A DNA stretch of 64,000 nucleotides, taken from Anticarsia gemmatalis. Taxonomy: Eukaryota; Arthropoda; Insecta; Lepidoptera; Erebidae. The notes under the pieces are model-generated. The model worked only from the letters and a program-made list of their open reading frames with translations, was not told where the DNA came from and did no database searches. How positions within the stretch are numbered: position 1 is the stretch's first letter; each line of letters starts with the position of its first letter. The stretch covers positions 5,344,501 through 5,408,500 of the forward strand of contig NC_134757.1 of the NCBI RefSeq assembly GCF_050436995.1, read 5' to 3'. A program made the translations under genes and the position numbers. Positions 14,007 to 28,052 of this stretch are shown in pieces.

Positions 14007-15841
14007 TGAATATATATTCAACAGGTCAACGTGTCAATGATATTTCTTTAACGTACACAAAACCAGTTGTATGAATAAAATATTCGCTATCTTCAAGGTA
14101 CGAAAATACGTTTGCATAATTAATAAATTCTAAATTACTTGAACCACCACAAAAAGAAACTAACTCAGCCGCGCAGCATCGCTAGCTCGATATTTTTAAT
14201 GATACATAAAAAAATGTAGCCTGTTTTTGACTCCAAGTCTTAACTATCAACATTATCACTTTATCAAAATCGGTTTAGCAGTTTAACCTTGTGAAAGCGT
14301 AACAATTTTTTTTCGAATTTGTAATGTTAGTACGAAACGTGCAAGGCTTAAAATGGGTTTTACTTCTCTTACGACAAACATCTTTAGCTTTACGTTCAAG
14401 GGAAGATATTACGACTTAATAAAGCATCACCATACGAAACGATTACACCAAATTGCATGAACAATCATGTACCGTACTCAAAGTACGAAAGGTCACCCTT
14501 GAACACATGAGTTGAGGTAACCATGATCGCACCATACACGGCAACTGGTTGATAAACGGTTCGTCCAATTACTGACATCTAATGTGACGTAGACGACATA
14601 CCCGCTGATATAGGACTGACAGTTATCTTAGGACGACTATACATCTTCATGTAACGATTCACTTAGTGGTTATAGTTTTCTCCTAATACATAGTACAGTT
14701 TAGGATATACCTAAGGTAAAGACATATATAGGATTTTTGATTATTAAGGTATAAATGCTAGGATTTTAGTGCAAAATGAGACTAATCGTGATGAGGTTCT
14801 AAGCTTCTCACGTTTATTTTCATAGTACTAAGCTTTTATTACTAACCTAATCTACTAAGTTAGTAAAAAAGGTACTGTTACTTAAAGTTACTCAATTGAA
14901 AGTTCGATGATATAATTATTGATAATAATAAATCCAATGACATGAGTGATTATTACCAATAACAGTTCGATTCTAATTTTCCAGAATAATGTCATGAATT
15001 TTTGTAGGGCTCTTTTCAAAATTAACCGTCGAATTGATACACGAACTCATTAATAACAAAAAAGACTCTCTCGAATGTCGTTCAAATAAGTATACATTCA
15101 AGTTAACATCAATGTATCATGTCTTACGAAAGTCGCTGATGGAACGAGATTTTTAACTTATCAGTGACAGTCTGGAGCAGGGTACCGAGGCTTAATGAAT
15201 TAATATCCGCTCCACTAATCATGTTTGATAAATAATTGCGATCTTGATTGACAAGCTTTCCTGACAACGGATAGAAACTGGGGAAATTGGAGAGAGTTTT
15301 GTTACGAAACACCTTTTTTCAAATGTTTTCTATATGTTACGTTATTTCTTTCTATTACAATAGGCTTATTGAACCTAAATATACTATTTTGAGTGCACGA
15401 CTCATGTCATCTTTTGATGTTGCAACTTATTCTTTCTGCTAGAAAAGTCCGGGTTAGATATTGACAACAAATACTGTTTTATAATAAAACAATCGCATAC
15501 TTACTATGAGTTTTCTTTTTAATACTTTCATACCCCTGAATCACTCACAGGTTGGGGTTTAAGAAATGCGGGCGAAAAGTCATAACCCTTTAGGATTGAA
15601 CAGAAACATCTGTGTGGGATTTCAATAAAGGCTCTCAGTACAATGACGATAGATAGTGCATGAATATGAATAATTTTTAATACATGCATAATGCATACGC
15701 ATGTTATTTCTGAGTCATTAGTCCAATAGAATCTTAAACTAGAAGCAAACACGCTTATCACATGAGTCACGGTATTTGAGCGGAATTATTAACGAAAACT
15801 TATAGCACAGATGAATAAATAAACGTATCCTCCGTTTCCTG

Positions 15842-15912
15842 TACACACACACATACATACAAACACGTATCTAGCACATACACATACGGATACACGCACA
15901 CATATGCATGTT
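15842..15912. repeat. Imperfect CA/CATA simple-sequence repeat
   Basis: A stretch of about 70 bases dominated by ACAC, ATAC and CATA units. It is responsible for the short low-complexity open frame on the opposite strand here. Confidence 0.7.
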
Positions 15913-18089
15913 GCACCGTCATAGTCATCGGTGTGGCCAAACTTTTTGTTAAATATTGTAGAGATGTCAACCCCCCTTATCAAATCTTGTGAGCGTAATA
16001 GATCGTGAGTAGAGTGATCTAGATTATTAGTATCTTTTTTATTATGAATCTACTAGATTATCATTACTTATTTATTAAATTTATGCTTTAAAAATATTAA
16101 ACCAATTTAGATGTATGATGATGCAAGTATTTTTATGCGAGCGCCACTACGGATTTGGCATTTTTATAAGATAGAGAGTAATACGGGTCAGCATATATTA
16201 TTATTTGCTTGTACTAGTCTTAATAGCACTACTTATCGTATCACTCAATAAACAGTAGGACCATAACCAGCCTAGCCAACTTTATAAATTGTATTCGATA
16301 AGTTAGCCTTTAGCGCTGAATAAATCAACAGTAATTTATTACTTAGATTGTCTTATTCTGTATTGTTTGATAGTAACATTCAAATTGTGTAGTTATATGG
16401 TAATGTTTCATTTGAATTTTTCGTTTGTCTCACTGTTTAATGTAATCATTTCCTATTGCTGGATTACGTGACCGATTACGAATTTAGGCACTGTCTATGA
16501 ATACTATAGGCGATCATTTACATAGATTTTTAAAGGTAAGAGAGACTTAGTATTCGGTAGCAAAGGTGTACATTTTTTAAACAACTACAAACATTCATAG
16601 TGGATTCACGTATGAAGTACATTCAATAGATTGTAAGAGCATAGAACTCGTAAGTATGAATGGGATTCGAGTAGATTATCTGTCAATAACAAGATTACTT
16701 TTTAGAATCCCTAAAAATACAAATATTTGGCGTCTTCCATCTTCCCGACTGAACGACTCTAGTCTTGTAATCTTGTCAACTTTTCCTCCAAATATTAAAT
16801 CGTGCGGTTCTTTTGAAACAAACATTAAAATCCGCTTAAACGAAATCCCCCCAAAATCATGACTTAAAACCGCAATCATAAAACTGAAAAGGCAACTTGA
16901 GACAAACAAAAATCGTGCCAGTATAATTCCCCAACTCTTTGTTACTTTGTTTGGGTGTGCTCGTGACCAAGTAAGCCTCTCGAGATCCCCTAAATACGAC
17001 CTCGAATTGAAAACTATGGCCCTTTTATTTGAGGATTTGTTTCTAGAAAACTGTGGGTATTTCTTCGAAGTACGCAGTCTAATATCGGGAAACATTAGTA
17101 GGTACCTAAGTAAGCCATGCTATTATTTCACCACGGTGATTGTAGTCATTATAAGTTTCAATAATTACGTAAAAACTCCTTGGAAATAAAAACAGTGAGA
17201 AGAAAAAAATCCTTGTCTTCGTTCCTCACATAAATAATAGCAGGGTACAAGTTCAATTAAACATTTATGACCAAATAACTTTATCATTAAACTATTTTTC
17301 TTGAACAAGAATGCTCTTCTAAGAAACTTAGGTATATAGTTTTATAAAATTTACCTTTTGAATAAGGAAAATGAAAACACGAAGAAAACTTATACTATAA
17401 TAATGTTGGTCTAACAGACGAATGATAGAATGCAGACAGCGGGTAATAATGGGTATTATAATGATCTAAGAAAGATGTAAGATAAACAATACCACAATTT
17501 AATTATATACTTAACTGACAACTGAAACGACGTACATTTACAATGGCCGGCAATAATAATCCCATTGAAACACTAACAAGTCTTAGTGGCAATCGCATGA
17601 TGTGCAGGAGTTGGCCCGAGGGCAACTATTTACCATAACAAGAGGGGCAACACAATGGACCGTCAGAAGGAGAAGCACGCTTAACTAGGTGTAAAACGAG
17701 TCGATGCGATATGTAGGCCCCTTTGTGCTGACTGAACTAGAAATCTTATTATGCTCGTTGGGTTTTATTGTTCCTACTCGTTACGTAAATAGGATTTACG
17801 ATGTGGCGTTACTCCAGCATCGTGTTTAATCAAACTGTCTCAAAAACATTCTCGTCAAACGTTAAAAAATTGGCAGTAGAACAAAATTATGAAGTGGTTT
17901 GGAAAGTCAATGACTCGTGAAGAAACCTTGAACTAATACAATTGTATGTATTGAGAACGAAACAAAAACTCTTGACAATACCCCCGCGGGTTACTGGCCA
18001 GCAGCCGCAGCCGCCGCGCCGGAGTACCCACCTTCAGTTGTTTTAATAACAGAGAGTATTGTTTCCACGACTCGGTTTCAATCACGCAC

Positions 18090-18155
18090 AACAGTATAAA
18101 AATAAACAGTCGAAGCTTAGAATGCAGCGAAAGAATATTGTCTTTGTAAGTTTCG
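18090..18155 (+). promoter_or_regulatory. Possible core promoter with TATA box and short leader exon (weak)
   Basis: A TATAAAAATA box at 18,095 lies just downstream of a GC-rich island (17,982-18,030). An ATG follows at 18,122, with eight open codons running into a strong GTAAGT donor at 18,147. This arrangement would suit a first exon on the plus strand, but the exon is very short, no initiator is seen at the expected distance, and no matching downstream exon was found. Confidence 0.15.
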
Positions 18156-21100
18156 AAGAATTTTTACAACAACGATTTCAAAAAGATTGAAATAAAACTA
18201 AACATCCAAACTTTATTATTTTTGAGGACGATGCAGATTGTTTTTTGAGTTATAGCCCCATTAATACGAAGCTTATGAATAAAATCAATGGCTTCGTAAA
18301 AATTGTACGACATCCCAAGATTCCCATCACCACTTTATAGCATTCCACTCATATTTCAAATTAAAACACACAGTGGGATAATCATTTTGAACGGGTAAAC
18401 GGGATGTTTCATTTTCATATTATTATCCAATAGTAAAAATATCTTCACCTTAAAATGACGTATAAAGTTAATAGCTAAGTAGTAAAATTGTTGATTTAGA
18501 TACGTTTTAAGTATGTCCCTATATATTCAATATTTGTAAAAGATTAAATTGAAAGTAGCAGTTGTTTTATGGGTCAATAAAAATCCAGTTTATTTCGCAA
18601 AAGTGCCTATAGTATGAAAGGAAGCGAAAGTGGTCAGTGTCGTTACAGAGGTCTGATACCATACTGAGCGAAGCCGGGCAGACGTCCAATTAGAGGGAAT
18701 GCGCGCCCCTCGGCATGGCGCGGCGGCGCACCGAGCCTTCACAGGGAGTTACGATTTATACCGCAACCAACACTTTATTGCCAATACAGTCTCTAACTCT
18801 ACCACCAACATTATAAGCCGCTGGCATCCTCATATCACGAGTATTCCATACATCCGGCCATATACAGAAATATCAGCTCGCTTAATTATTTTAATATATT
18901 CCTTCGATCGCAAATAAAGCCAATACGTTCTAGATTTTATAATAACACATAATTAAAGATAATTTTACACACATTATCATATCTACCGATTTCCATTCTT
19001 GACTATAATTACTGTTATACCTAAAAAGGATAAAATTGCCTCAAAAATATGTTTCATAAATAAAGTTATCAGCGCTAAAAGTTGTCCGAAAAACTGGTGA
19101 GATTAAACGTAAGAATCTGGTTTGAGATCCGCCTGTAGAGGTGCGCGAGCTCTCCTTAAAAGGCGGCTTGTCGACAATAGCCTGGGAACTCAGCTCATTT
19201 GAGGAGAAAATATCATGTCGTGTCGCCTGGCTCGCTAAATCGCTTTTTAAATGGAAGTTAGCCGGCGCGACTCGCGACGACGCGTCATGAACAAATATGA
19301 AGTGAAGATGAACGACCATAATCAGTTCACAGATGGCTTTGCAATTGTGCACGCGTAACTTTTAATTACGCAGTATGTAACTGTCAATGAAAGTCATTAC
19401 AAGAAGACAACCGAGATAATACAGCTTAATAATTATAAACGAAATTAAAGAACATGACAACACAATTATTTATGACAGCGATTTCGATTATTGAAGGTTT
19501 TACATGCACTTAACTCAGATTGTTAATCTAGCAACTTACTTAAACGACTATGCTACACTCTATTATGTAGTAAGTTCGTCATTAACACTAATTTGGAGAA
19601 AAACATTTGAATAATTAGGTGATATAACTTGTTACAGACGGCCCTCGTCCCAAAAGGTCTGTGAACGCGTCATACTTTCAACCTTGAGTTTGAACAAACA
19701 GAGGGCGGTAGGATCGCTTGCTTACGATATCAGTAGGATTATCACTATTTATCTCATACGATAACAGGATAAATTAACGCAAACTCTACTTTTATATCTT
19801 TATCGTTGGTTACGGGCTCGGTAATAAAGATTGAATAAAATTAATATTTTAATGTTTAATTAAGCAATAATGCATGTATGAGATTATCCCCATCGTATTG
19901 GATACTCGTAAACCTGTACGGTTTTACAAGCTTTTTATTTTATCACGTTTTAAATTATTTAATTGCTATTTGACCGGTTCCTCGTAACGAGTGAGACGAA
20001 TCGGTCGAAGTGTAATTATTGAGTTGTATCGAAGGCGAAGTGGAGTGTGACTAGGTTTTATTTGAGTCGTTTTCACTACGCTGAAGGATGTGAGAGAGGC
20101 TGCGAGGTGACCTTGCACGCGCTAACGAAGGCTGCACTCCGTACAAGGCTGGTTCACAACAAAAAGATATAAAAATCCGGCCGCGTAAAGACCTGCCACA
20201 AAAAATAAACTAATAAAAGAAACGAGCGATGTTCGGAACGCGAGCGTGCCGACCAAATTTTTGTTCTTCAAGTTTTCGCTTTGGAACAAAGAGGCTTGAG
20301 GTATGATGAAAACCTCTCCTTTTCATACTGACAACTCTGACAGAGGATAAATTGAACGTAATTATTAGGTTTTGTTATGTTTAATGCATCATTAAAACAT
20401 ATGATGTTACGATTTAAAGGGATCAATATACACGATCCATATTATATTTATGTACGCCTCAATTTCACAATGATACATAAAAATAAAAATATCACCATAA
20501 AAATACGTATCGGCTCTAATTTCGTCACATAGAGGCTTTGCAACCAGTGATAGGAGAATATCATAGCGCTATCTATCGTAATAGGGGCAGATGGTGCGAA
20601 TTGGGTTACGTCTGATAACATTATCGACTACAGCATGAATCTGACAAACATTCAATCTGGCCACGTGGTTCTACTCTCTGTCGAGGATTATTTGATAATT
20701 TTGAAACAGAAAGTTCTCGAATATTTCGATGCCTATGATAGTACAAATATGGAAAAGTTTTGATGTTATAAATACGCACATCACTTCTGTTATACATGAA
20801 GATGTAAGCAGAAATGAATGAAATACACCAACGTTTTTCCATCAACAATCATGTTAGTCTCATGCCGTAAAGGGCGAGCCTATTCCCATTTACCGGGTGC
20901 AAAAAAAAATCTGGACTACTATCAAGAAATATTCTTAATCGGATCGCAGTTTAAATCTATCATGCATATTGGGCAACAAACCCAAGTAATGTAATAAACG
21001 CTTGAACGCCTTTTCCAATAACTAACACCAACATAATTGTATTTTTTGCTCCTGAATAACACGCCTATGTAATTTATTTAGTGTGTTGTAAAAAATATTG

Positions 21101-23811
21101 CCAATTTGGACACATTACTTCATTATTTTAAACATAGACCTTAGTTAGCGAACAAGTTTGGAATCTTTGCCAAATATACTCCCACGTATTATTAGCTTGT
21201 TCGCAACAAGTTTTTTCAAAAGACGTTCTAAGTATATGTTTTTAAGAGACGAGACGGAGTGGCGACCAGACAAATAGGCGACTGAGGAGTGAGCAAATAA
21301 AAGCTCGTACCATAGAACACCTATTTTCATATGAAAATTATATTATATATAGGTAGGTACAGCTTTATTCCTGAGAGTAGTTCCTTCAGCTTGTCAAATC
21401 GTCTGAGATTTTCTTTAACCCTTTACTGTCCCACTGCTAGCGAAGGTACACCTAACGAATGTAGAAGAAAAAAATAATATATTTCTGTTTAAGTTGCCTT
21501 GCATGAACTGCTTTATAAAATATATATATTTTAAAATCAAAAAGATTACTGACTGAGTCTCTAATTATTGTTTAAAACCTAGAATATAGTCAAACAAATC
21601 AAAAATAAACACCGCACAAAGTTGTTATCTCTCTTAATATAATGTTTTCTCGATTGCTCTTGTAAGTGTCTATTAAACTTAATGAATGAGGGTCTTAGTT
21701 CACGTAAATATAGAATAACAGTATAAATACACATATGTAAACAGACCAACGGAATCATCGCAAAAAATGTATACGGGTACAGAATTTAAGTTATTTTTCC
21801 AGTACCTATGTACTAAGTCTCTATAAGGCTTATTGTATCTGTTGTATTCGTGCATTTTGACTTCTTGTAGAAATGGTAAAACAGAAACTAAAAGTTATTT
21901 AACGCAGCCCAAATCCACATAATATTATAATGTCCTGAATTGTCCTGTTGCAACGAAGACGTTACTTCGCTAGAGGTATTTATCTGACGCCGCCTGAATC
22001 ATCTGGGCAATGGACACCGACCAATGATTGATTGCACAAGACTGGTAAAAAAATGTTAGAGGAAAAGGTTTACAAGAAACTTATGAATGTAAAAACATGC
22101 AGATATCAGTGTCTTACTTAATCACATACTTTACTACGCTAATTACATGAAGGGGAAATGCTCCACATACCATCTTTTAAATACTACTGGCTTTTAGTCC
22201 TTAATTAGCCCGATAAAAATTAACAAATATTCTTAAGTTGTGTTAAATAAATTCCGACTCACTATTTTTTTTAACGTCCTACATTTCATGCCAGAGTATA
22301 AGTTGCCATGCTCATTACTTAATCAACAAAAACGGCTATAAAAATTTGGTTAACAGATATTATTAGGAGAATGTTTTCCGCGATTTTCTACTACTATTGA
22401 CAACCGGGTAATTAAACACTATTTCTATGTCCCTAGCGAGCACCGAACTTATTGTAAGTGCATTTCAAATATCAAACTATCAATACTCGATATACCTATC
22501 GACTGTAGAAAATCGCGCTTCTAAAGCAAATAAGTTACACTTTATTCGCAAACAAACAAATCACTTACTTATAAACAGATTTGTATGATTGTACCCTTAA
22601 ACAAACAGTTTATTCATACAGTGTAATAATCAAAGTGATTGATTAATTCAATGAAGCAGCTGCCGTGCGATTGACTCGCATTCTGCATATCAATTGCTCT
22701 CAATGATTCGCTGGACTTTGGCGGCGGATCGCGTCTGGACCATTAAATATATTGTAGCCAACTTAGCCTTAACATATAAGAACTGTATGAATCATATTTA
22801 CATTGTGTGAATACATATACTATTAATTTTATTGTTAGAATTACTCCATTGATAGGCCTGAGTTCATGATGAATGAATTATTTTTTACGGGCGTAATGGT
22901 TGTGTGTGGGTGCTTGCTAAGGTAACACTTTATAGTGATACTCTCTGAAAGGATTAATCATATTATAAATAAGAGATTTCAACACAATTATAATCACTAA
23001 GTAGTACATATGTAGTATTGTACATATTTCGGGACTACAAATAAAGTATGCCTACAAAACTTACATCATTTTCTCTTGCTTACAAGCTGCAAGTGCCTAT
23101 ATCAGAATTAAATACGCACTCAATGTCAACCGCTTTTCAATTTCTTCCGCATTTTACAACCGGCTCTCAACCTGCTTTAACATCGGATAGGTAAACTTTT
23201 ATGCACATACCAAGACGCTTTACAATAAAACAGATTCACTCAAATAACAGTAAAATCACGCTCTTATTGAATTAATTTATTCCTTTACGTATTACCCGCA
23301 TATATTTATGTAAACTAGTTTAATACACATATGCCTCACTTTATCTCCATCAATTTAACTCAAAATGTCAAAGTGAGGGTATTAAATAAGCCATAAATGG
23401 TTTTAATATGGCGATAATTAAGCCGAGATTGCAACATTTTAGACCAGAAGTACTCAACCTTTGATTTTCTTGGAAAATAATGATAGAATAATGCTTTCTT
23501 ATGAACCGTAAATGTAAGTAATTTACGGCTGATTAGTGAAATGTAAGTGACGAGGGTATCTCATTCTCACTTTTGTCAGTTTTACGAGTATCAGGGCGAT
23601 TTAAATACATTTAATTGCTACAAAACTGAGTCCTTTTTGATTATGTATTATTGGACTTTTAAACATAAGTTTATGGTAACAACCACGCGCAAAATCCAAT
23701 TTTGGAATAAAATATGATATCACTAGGGCCTAAAAAAACATTTTATGGTTTGCCGTAGGTTGAGGTGCACTGATCATTGCTCTACATTTGACTACTGTCG
23801 GTCGTTAATTT

Positions 23812-23850
23812 GAATAAATAGCCGGCGTTGAGTTACTAGTTCAGTTATAG
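23812..23850 (+). promoter_or_regulatory. Candidate plus-strand core promoter (TATA-like box and TCAGTT initiator)
   Basis: GAATAAATAG at 23,812-23,821 is a TATA-like box, and TCAGTT at 23,841-23,846 matches the arthropod initiator. Their spacing of about 29 bases is what a functional TATA/Inr pair requires. The sequence directly downstream becomes very GC- and CpG-rich (about 23,885-23,945), as around many first exons. It could be an antisense promoter inside the integrin intron or the start of a small nested gene. Confidence 0.35.
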
Positions 23851-23895
23851 TAGGTTCGAAGACTGGTTGGGTAAACTTGAGCTGTGTTCGGCGCG

Positions 23896-24024
23896 ATGGC
23901 GTCGGCCGGCGCCTACGCAACGTGTGGGCGGGCCCGGTGCCCTGCCTCGATGCACTTACTTGATCTTGAATTGTTTACTGCGGCCCTAATCGTTTTAAAG
24001 TTAGTTTTAACCAACAGATTTTAA
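23896..24024 (+). CDS. Hypothetical 42-residue small ORF downstream of a candidate promoter
   Basis: The first ATG after the candidate start site at about 23,843 opens a 42-codon frame ending in TAA at 24,022. The context (GCGCGATGG) has G at -3 and at +4. The N-terminal half is alanine-, arginine- and cysteine-rich and encoded by GC-rich sequence; the second half is hydrophobic (an LLDLELFTAALIVLKLVL segment of about 18 residues), which could form one membrane helix. I do not recognise it. It may equally be the leader of a longer spliced transcript or chance. Confidence 0.2.
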   Translation: MASAGAYATCGRARCPASMHLLDLELFTAALIVLKLVLTNRF

Positions 24025-24867
24025 GTATTCAATTAGTTATACAGGTTAGGAGGACAAAGAAGTAAAGTAACTGTTTATGATAGTGTTTGAATAAATGATT
24101 TTTATAATGCGCATCATTTATCTTTACACCAACGTAGTTTCTAAGAAACGTATGTTTTTTATTTGATATTTATAGTACCTATGTCTAAAGTTCACTTTAC
24201 TTTTATTATTCGATCGACGTATTAATAAATATAAATAGGCTTCCCAGTCTATCTCGATGTAACATTTAATAGACGTAGTCTCAAATGATATAAACCTCAA
24301 TAACAATAAACAATGTAATAAATATGTTATCTAGAGCTCAAAATCTCATACAACATTAAAGTGTAACAGTTAGATATTTACTTGTTCAATATCCAAACAA
24401 TAAGACTGTTACAACAATGGCAATCTCAAATGAAATCTAAATGTTATCTGTGGTATCAGCTATAAACAATACTTGATTCGCAACGAGATTGTGGGCGAAT
24501 GTACTGCACTCTACTCTCTATTGAATAAACTCAGTATTACAATGCTTTATTATAAACCTAGCGTGAGCTTGTGACAAGACAAAAACACTAAGCCCAAGAT
24601 GTATAGAAAGATAGGATAATATTTATCTTGATTTGTTTATTTTTTGCTCAATTACTGCATAAAGAATTCACTTCCTATAATTCTATAACTTATATTATTA
24701 AAAAGAAAGTCTGTTTATATCTCTGCTACGCTTTCCCTATCCGTAAATGACGAAACCTATTTTCATGAAAATGAGCATGGATAGTCACCAAAATCAAACA
24801 CATGGTTTCATGTTTATTTTTTCAGCAAGCTCTTTATGTGAAAAGAAATATTATTCGATTTCATATA

Positions 24868-25045
24868 ATACTAGCGGACCCGACAGACGCTGTCCTGTGT
24901 ACTCGTCTTTAATTTGAAAATTTTAAACATTTTTTAATAATCTAAACTATTCTCAGATCCCCTTGAACACACACAAAAAAAATCATCAAAATCGGTCCAA
25001 TCGTTTAGAAGTTCAGTACACACTTACAGAAGAATTATATAATAA
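24868..25045 (+). mobile_element. Non-LTR retrotransposon 3' fragment
   Basis: Contains 'ACTAGCGGACCCGACAGACG', then a TTTAAAC/AATAAT-rich stretch, then 'CATCAAAATCGGTCCAATCG'. I recall this combination from truncated non-LTR element tails in moth genomes. No coding capacity remains. Confidence 0.5.
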
Positions 25046-25454
25046 TATAATATTGTAATCCGAGCCAATAAAATATCTCTTATTGTTCAACTTGCTAGGC
25101 CCTTACAAATACACAGGTCAATAAGAATGTCAGTGTTTGCGATTTACGTTATAATATCTTTACATGTAATGCGAATGTCTGTCTGTTTCGCTTTGCTATA
25201 AACTGTGAGATTAACAATGCGATTAGTGTCTTTGTAAACTTTGTTATTGTTGGGCTTTACCACGTTTTCTATAAAACTCTATTCTCGGTCTGTTGTACCT
25301 ACGCCTTTATGCTCGAAACTCTAAAACAGTTTTAGATATAATTTGGCAAAGTGATAGATAACATCCCGAAGGAAAAGGGCAATTTGAGAGAATAAACTAT
25401 AAACGGTGGAAGTCTCAGATTTCGGGCTCTCAGTACATAATATATGTTTATTAA

Positions 25455-25660
25455 AATATTCAGTAGCGCAATTCTCTACCACTATCGGCTGTCGACAACC
25501 GACTAGTTATCGAGAAATTTTATGTGCAGATTCCACCAGCGCCTCTAGTGGGAGCGATAGGTACTTTTTTTGCATTACATTTAAAATGTCAAACTCTCGA
25601 TACTCCCTGGATACTACCGACTGTTCACAATCGCCCTACAGCTCTCCATATAATAAAATA
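25455..25660. repeat. Probable MITE or short interspersed repeat
   Basis: The left part reads TTCTCTACCACTATCGGCTG, TCGACAACCGAC and 'AGCGCCTCTAGTGGGAGCGA'; the right part carries 'AAACTCTCGATACTCCCTGG' and 'ATCGCCCTACAGCTCTCC'. I recall this arrangement as a dispersed repeat in Lepidoptera. The two overlapping plus-strand open frames here are judged to be by-products. No precise termini could be fixed. Confidence 0.35.
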
Positions 25661-27536
25661 TCTAGCTATTTGTAACAGCAAAATATTTACAACTATAATT
25701 ATTAATTTTAGCATACCTAATAGAATCTAGCCGTCATTTACAGATCATTATCTAGACAAGACTGACCGAATTCACTGAACGTAATAATTACGAATGAGAT
25801 ATATCATAAAGATTAAACACAACAGTCAATTACATTGACTAACACTCACATTAATTGCGTTTTGATCCAGAAATCGTAACCATTGGCTAATATTACTGGC
25901 AGCTAAGTTGACTTTATAATTATGGGACATACAATTTAAATAGCAATGGAAGTGCATACTGTTTACCAAGTGAATGTAAATTTGCATGGCATAATTACTT
26001 CGGAGAGCTAAAAATAGGCTCTTTTAAATGTTACATGCAAGGCCTTTTGAAGACTCTCTCGTAAACTCTTCGACATGAAAAGTAAGCGACAGGGTAAGAA
26101 ACGCAAGACTAGTAATATTTACGCATTTTTGCTCTAATTGGCAGTCTATTAAGATTATGACGGGAATAGAAGATAATTTTATCGTATACAGCCAGTTGGT
26201 TATTAATGTCATCCAGAAAAAGTCATATCTATAGAAACTTAGTTAATTAAAATGCTTACCATTTTCTTTTTTAGTCATGTCATTCAACTCTACATTCTTA
26301 ATATTCTTCATTTTCTACAGAAAATACAGTTCAATTTAAGATATCAAATATATTCCAGGTAATATTTAAAGGCCAATATATTATTATAATCCTAAGGTCA
26401 GCGTTAGGATTCTCTGACAGAAACGGGTTACTATCGAGATCCTAGGCGACGTGGAGCCGACTTGTCACTATTTACGCATTGTCACTCCCTTAAAGCTGAC
26501 CGGTGGGAAGCCCGTCAGACCGTCTCTACATAAACCTGCGGCTACGCACTTTGAATTTATTTTACTTCATTTCAGAAATAACGAACTGCAACCATAGAAT
26601 AAATCATAGCAAGCACCTTACTGCTACTTTGCCGCCTTAGTAAAACGCGACTCAAATTCTGTCTTTATTATTTTTATTTTTGGATAGCAGCTTAGATGTT
26701 AATTATAAAGATTAGTAGTAGCAACTTTGCGGACAGGAGATATTTACGTAAGGCAGGATGAAGAACCGTCTGTTACACATAAAAATAAAAGAGACATTCC
26801 AAATAACTAATAAATTCCTCACGTAATACGGGCTTGTTTGGATATGCTATTTTTGACAGATGTCGTCGTGCCGGCCAGTTACATAAATAAACTATCTCCC
26901 GTTTTGGATCGTTCGATAATAGACACAATTTCACACGTTCAAGAGTTAACATTATGCGGATGTTAGAACTATTACGGAGATAACACCATTGGTAAACAGC
27001 TTAACATGAAAATCTAATAAATCTTGAGAAAATGCCATAATTGGAGCTTCACGATAAGTCAAGTTACGATCATCGAGAATGTGGATGTGGTTTGAGTTTT
27101 TTGTTACATATCAACGGATGCAGTAATAAGCAATAACTACTGAATAACCTTAAGCGTTCTGACATCCTATCGTCTTCTTCGCTTTGAGTAAAATATTACG
27201 TAGAGCTTCGTAAAAAATAATAATTCATTTATAAAATCCTTACAATAACCGCAAATACATACTCAGAGCTATACAAATAAATTTAAATTGTAACAAATCG
27301 ATTCAGAGAGATTCATTGAATTTCCCGCATTACCCTAAACACGTCCACTTACAGCGTGTCGTTATATTGCGTCCCGCTGAGAGCGACGTGTGAACATTTT
27401 AATTGGACAAACTCGGGGGACAACCCCACTTACACTAATACGATTATTCAATCGAAAGCACACACATTAACTACTATTTACATACAAACTCTGTACCAAC
27501 ATATTTTATTTATACAAATAATCGTAAAAACGGTAA

Positions 27537-28052
27537 ATGGAGTGTCAAAGCGACTTGAAAAATTTTATTACCATCATTGAAATGCTCGAGTTCACCCGAA
27601 CCGAAGCTATTATTCAAGTAAACATAATAAAAGACGTGTATATCTTCGAAACGGTACAAAAACACTATTTTCATAAACAAACACGTTACAATATCACGTC
27701 AGGCGGTGAGAAAATGTCTCTATTTGTGAGTAAACTACTAAAGTTACGTATTACTCCCACGTACGGGACTCAGAGGTCCAGCTTTAGAAGTCGAGCCCAC
27801 ATTCGACCACGGACATTTACATTCACAACTATAAACTACGGTGAATACACTGGCGTATATTTCTGGTCTTTATTTATGGTGTTAGCGTACATAAAGATTG
27901 ATGAATGTGCTAGAACTGGTCATGTTGTGTTAGAACACGGAAAGCACCTCTTTGATTGCAAACAAGAAACTCCGACGTGTATCAAATTTCTCACTCCCTT
28001 CTTGGAATGTGGAATAAAGATATTTTCCCATTATTTTCCTACCTCTACCTAA
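27537..28052 (+). CDS. Hypothetical intronless ORF, 171 residues, function unknown
   Basis: This is the longest single open frame in the window. It starts at ATG 27,537 (AAATGG context) and ends with TAA at 28,050. An AATAAA poly(A) signal follows about 60 bases later, near 28,110. In sequence this AT-rich, chance frames of this length should be uncommon but not impossible. The protein is basic in the middle (RSSFRSRAHIRPR near residues 81-93), has a hydrophobic stretch near VYFWSLFMVLAYI (about residues 107-119), and several cysteines near the C-terminus. I recognise no domain. It would be a plus-strand gene nested antisense in the integrin intron. Chance or a decayed insertion are the alternatives. 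Confidence 0.25.
   Translation: MECQSDLKNFITIIEMLEFTRTEAIIQVNIIKDVYIFETVQKHYFHKQTRYNITSGGEKMSLFVSKLLKLRITPTYGTQRSSFRSRAHIRPRTFTFTTINYGEYTGVYFWSLFMVLAYIKIDECARTGHVVLEHGKHLFDCKQETPTCIKFLTPFLECGIKIFSHYFPTST

Noticed and set aside
16676..17095. 139-codon minus-strand open frame with a genuine ATG
   Set aside because: A frame of this length is close to what chance gives in 64 kb of AT-rich sequence on six frames. It has no recognisable domain, no upstream promoter elements and no poly(A) context, and plus-strand frames overlap it.
19041..19352. 103-codon minus-strand frame in a GC-richer patch
   Set aside because: It opens at GTG rather than ATG, matches no family that I know, and lacks convincing splice sites.
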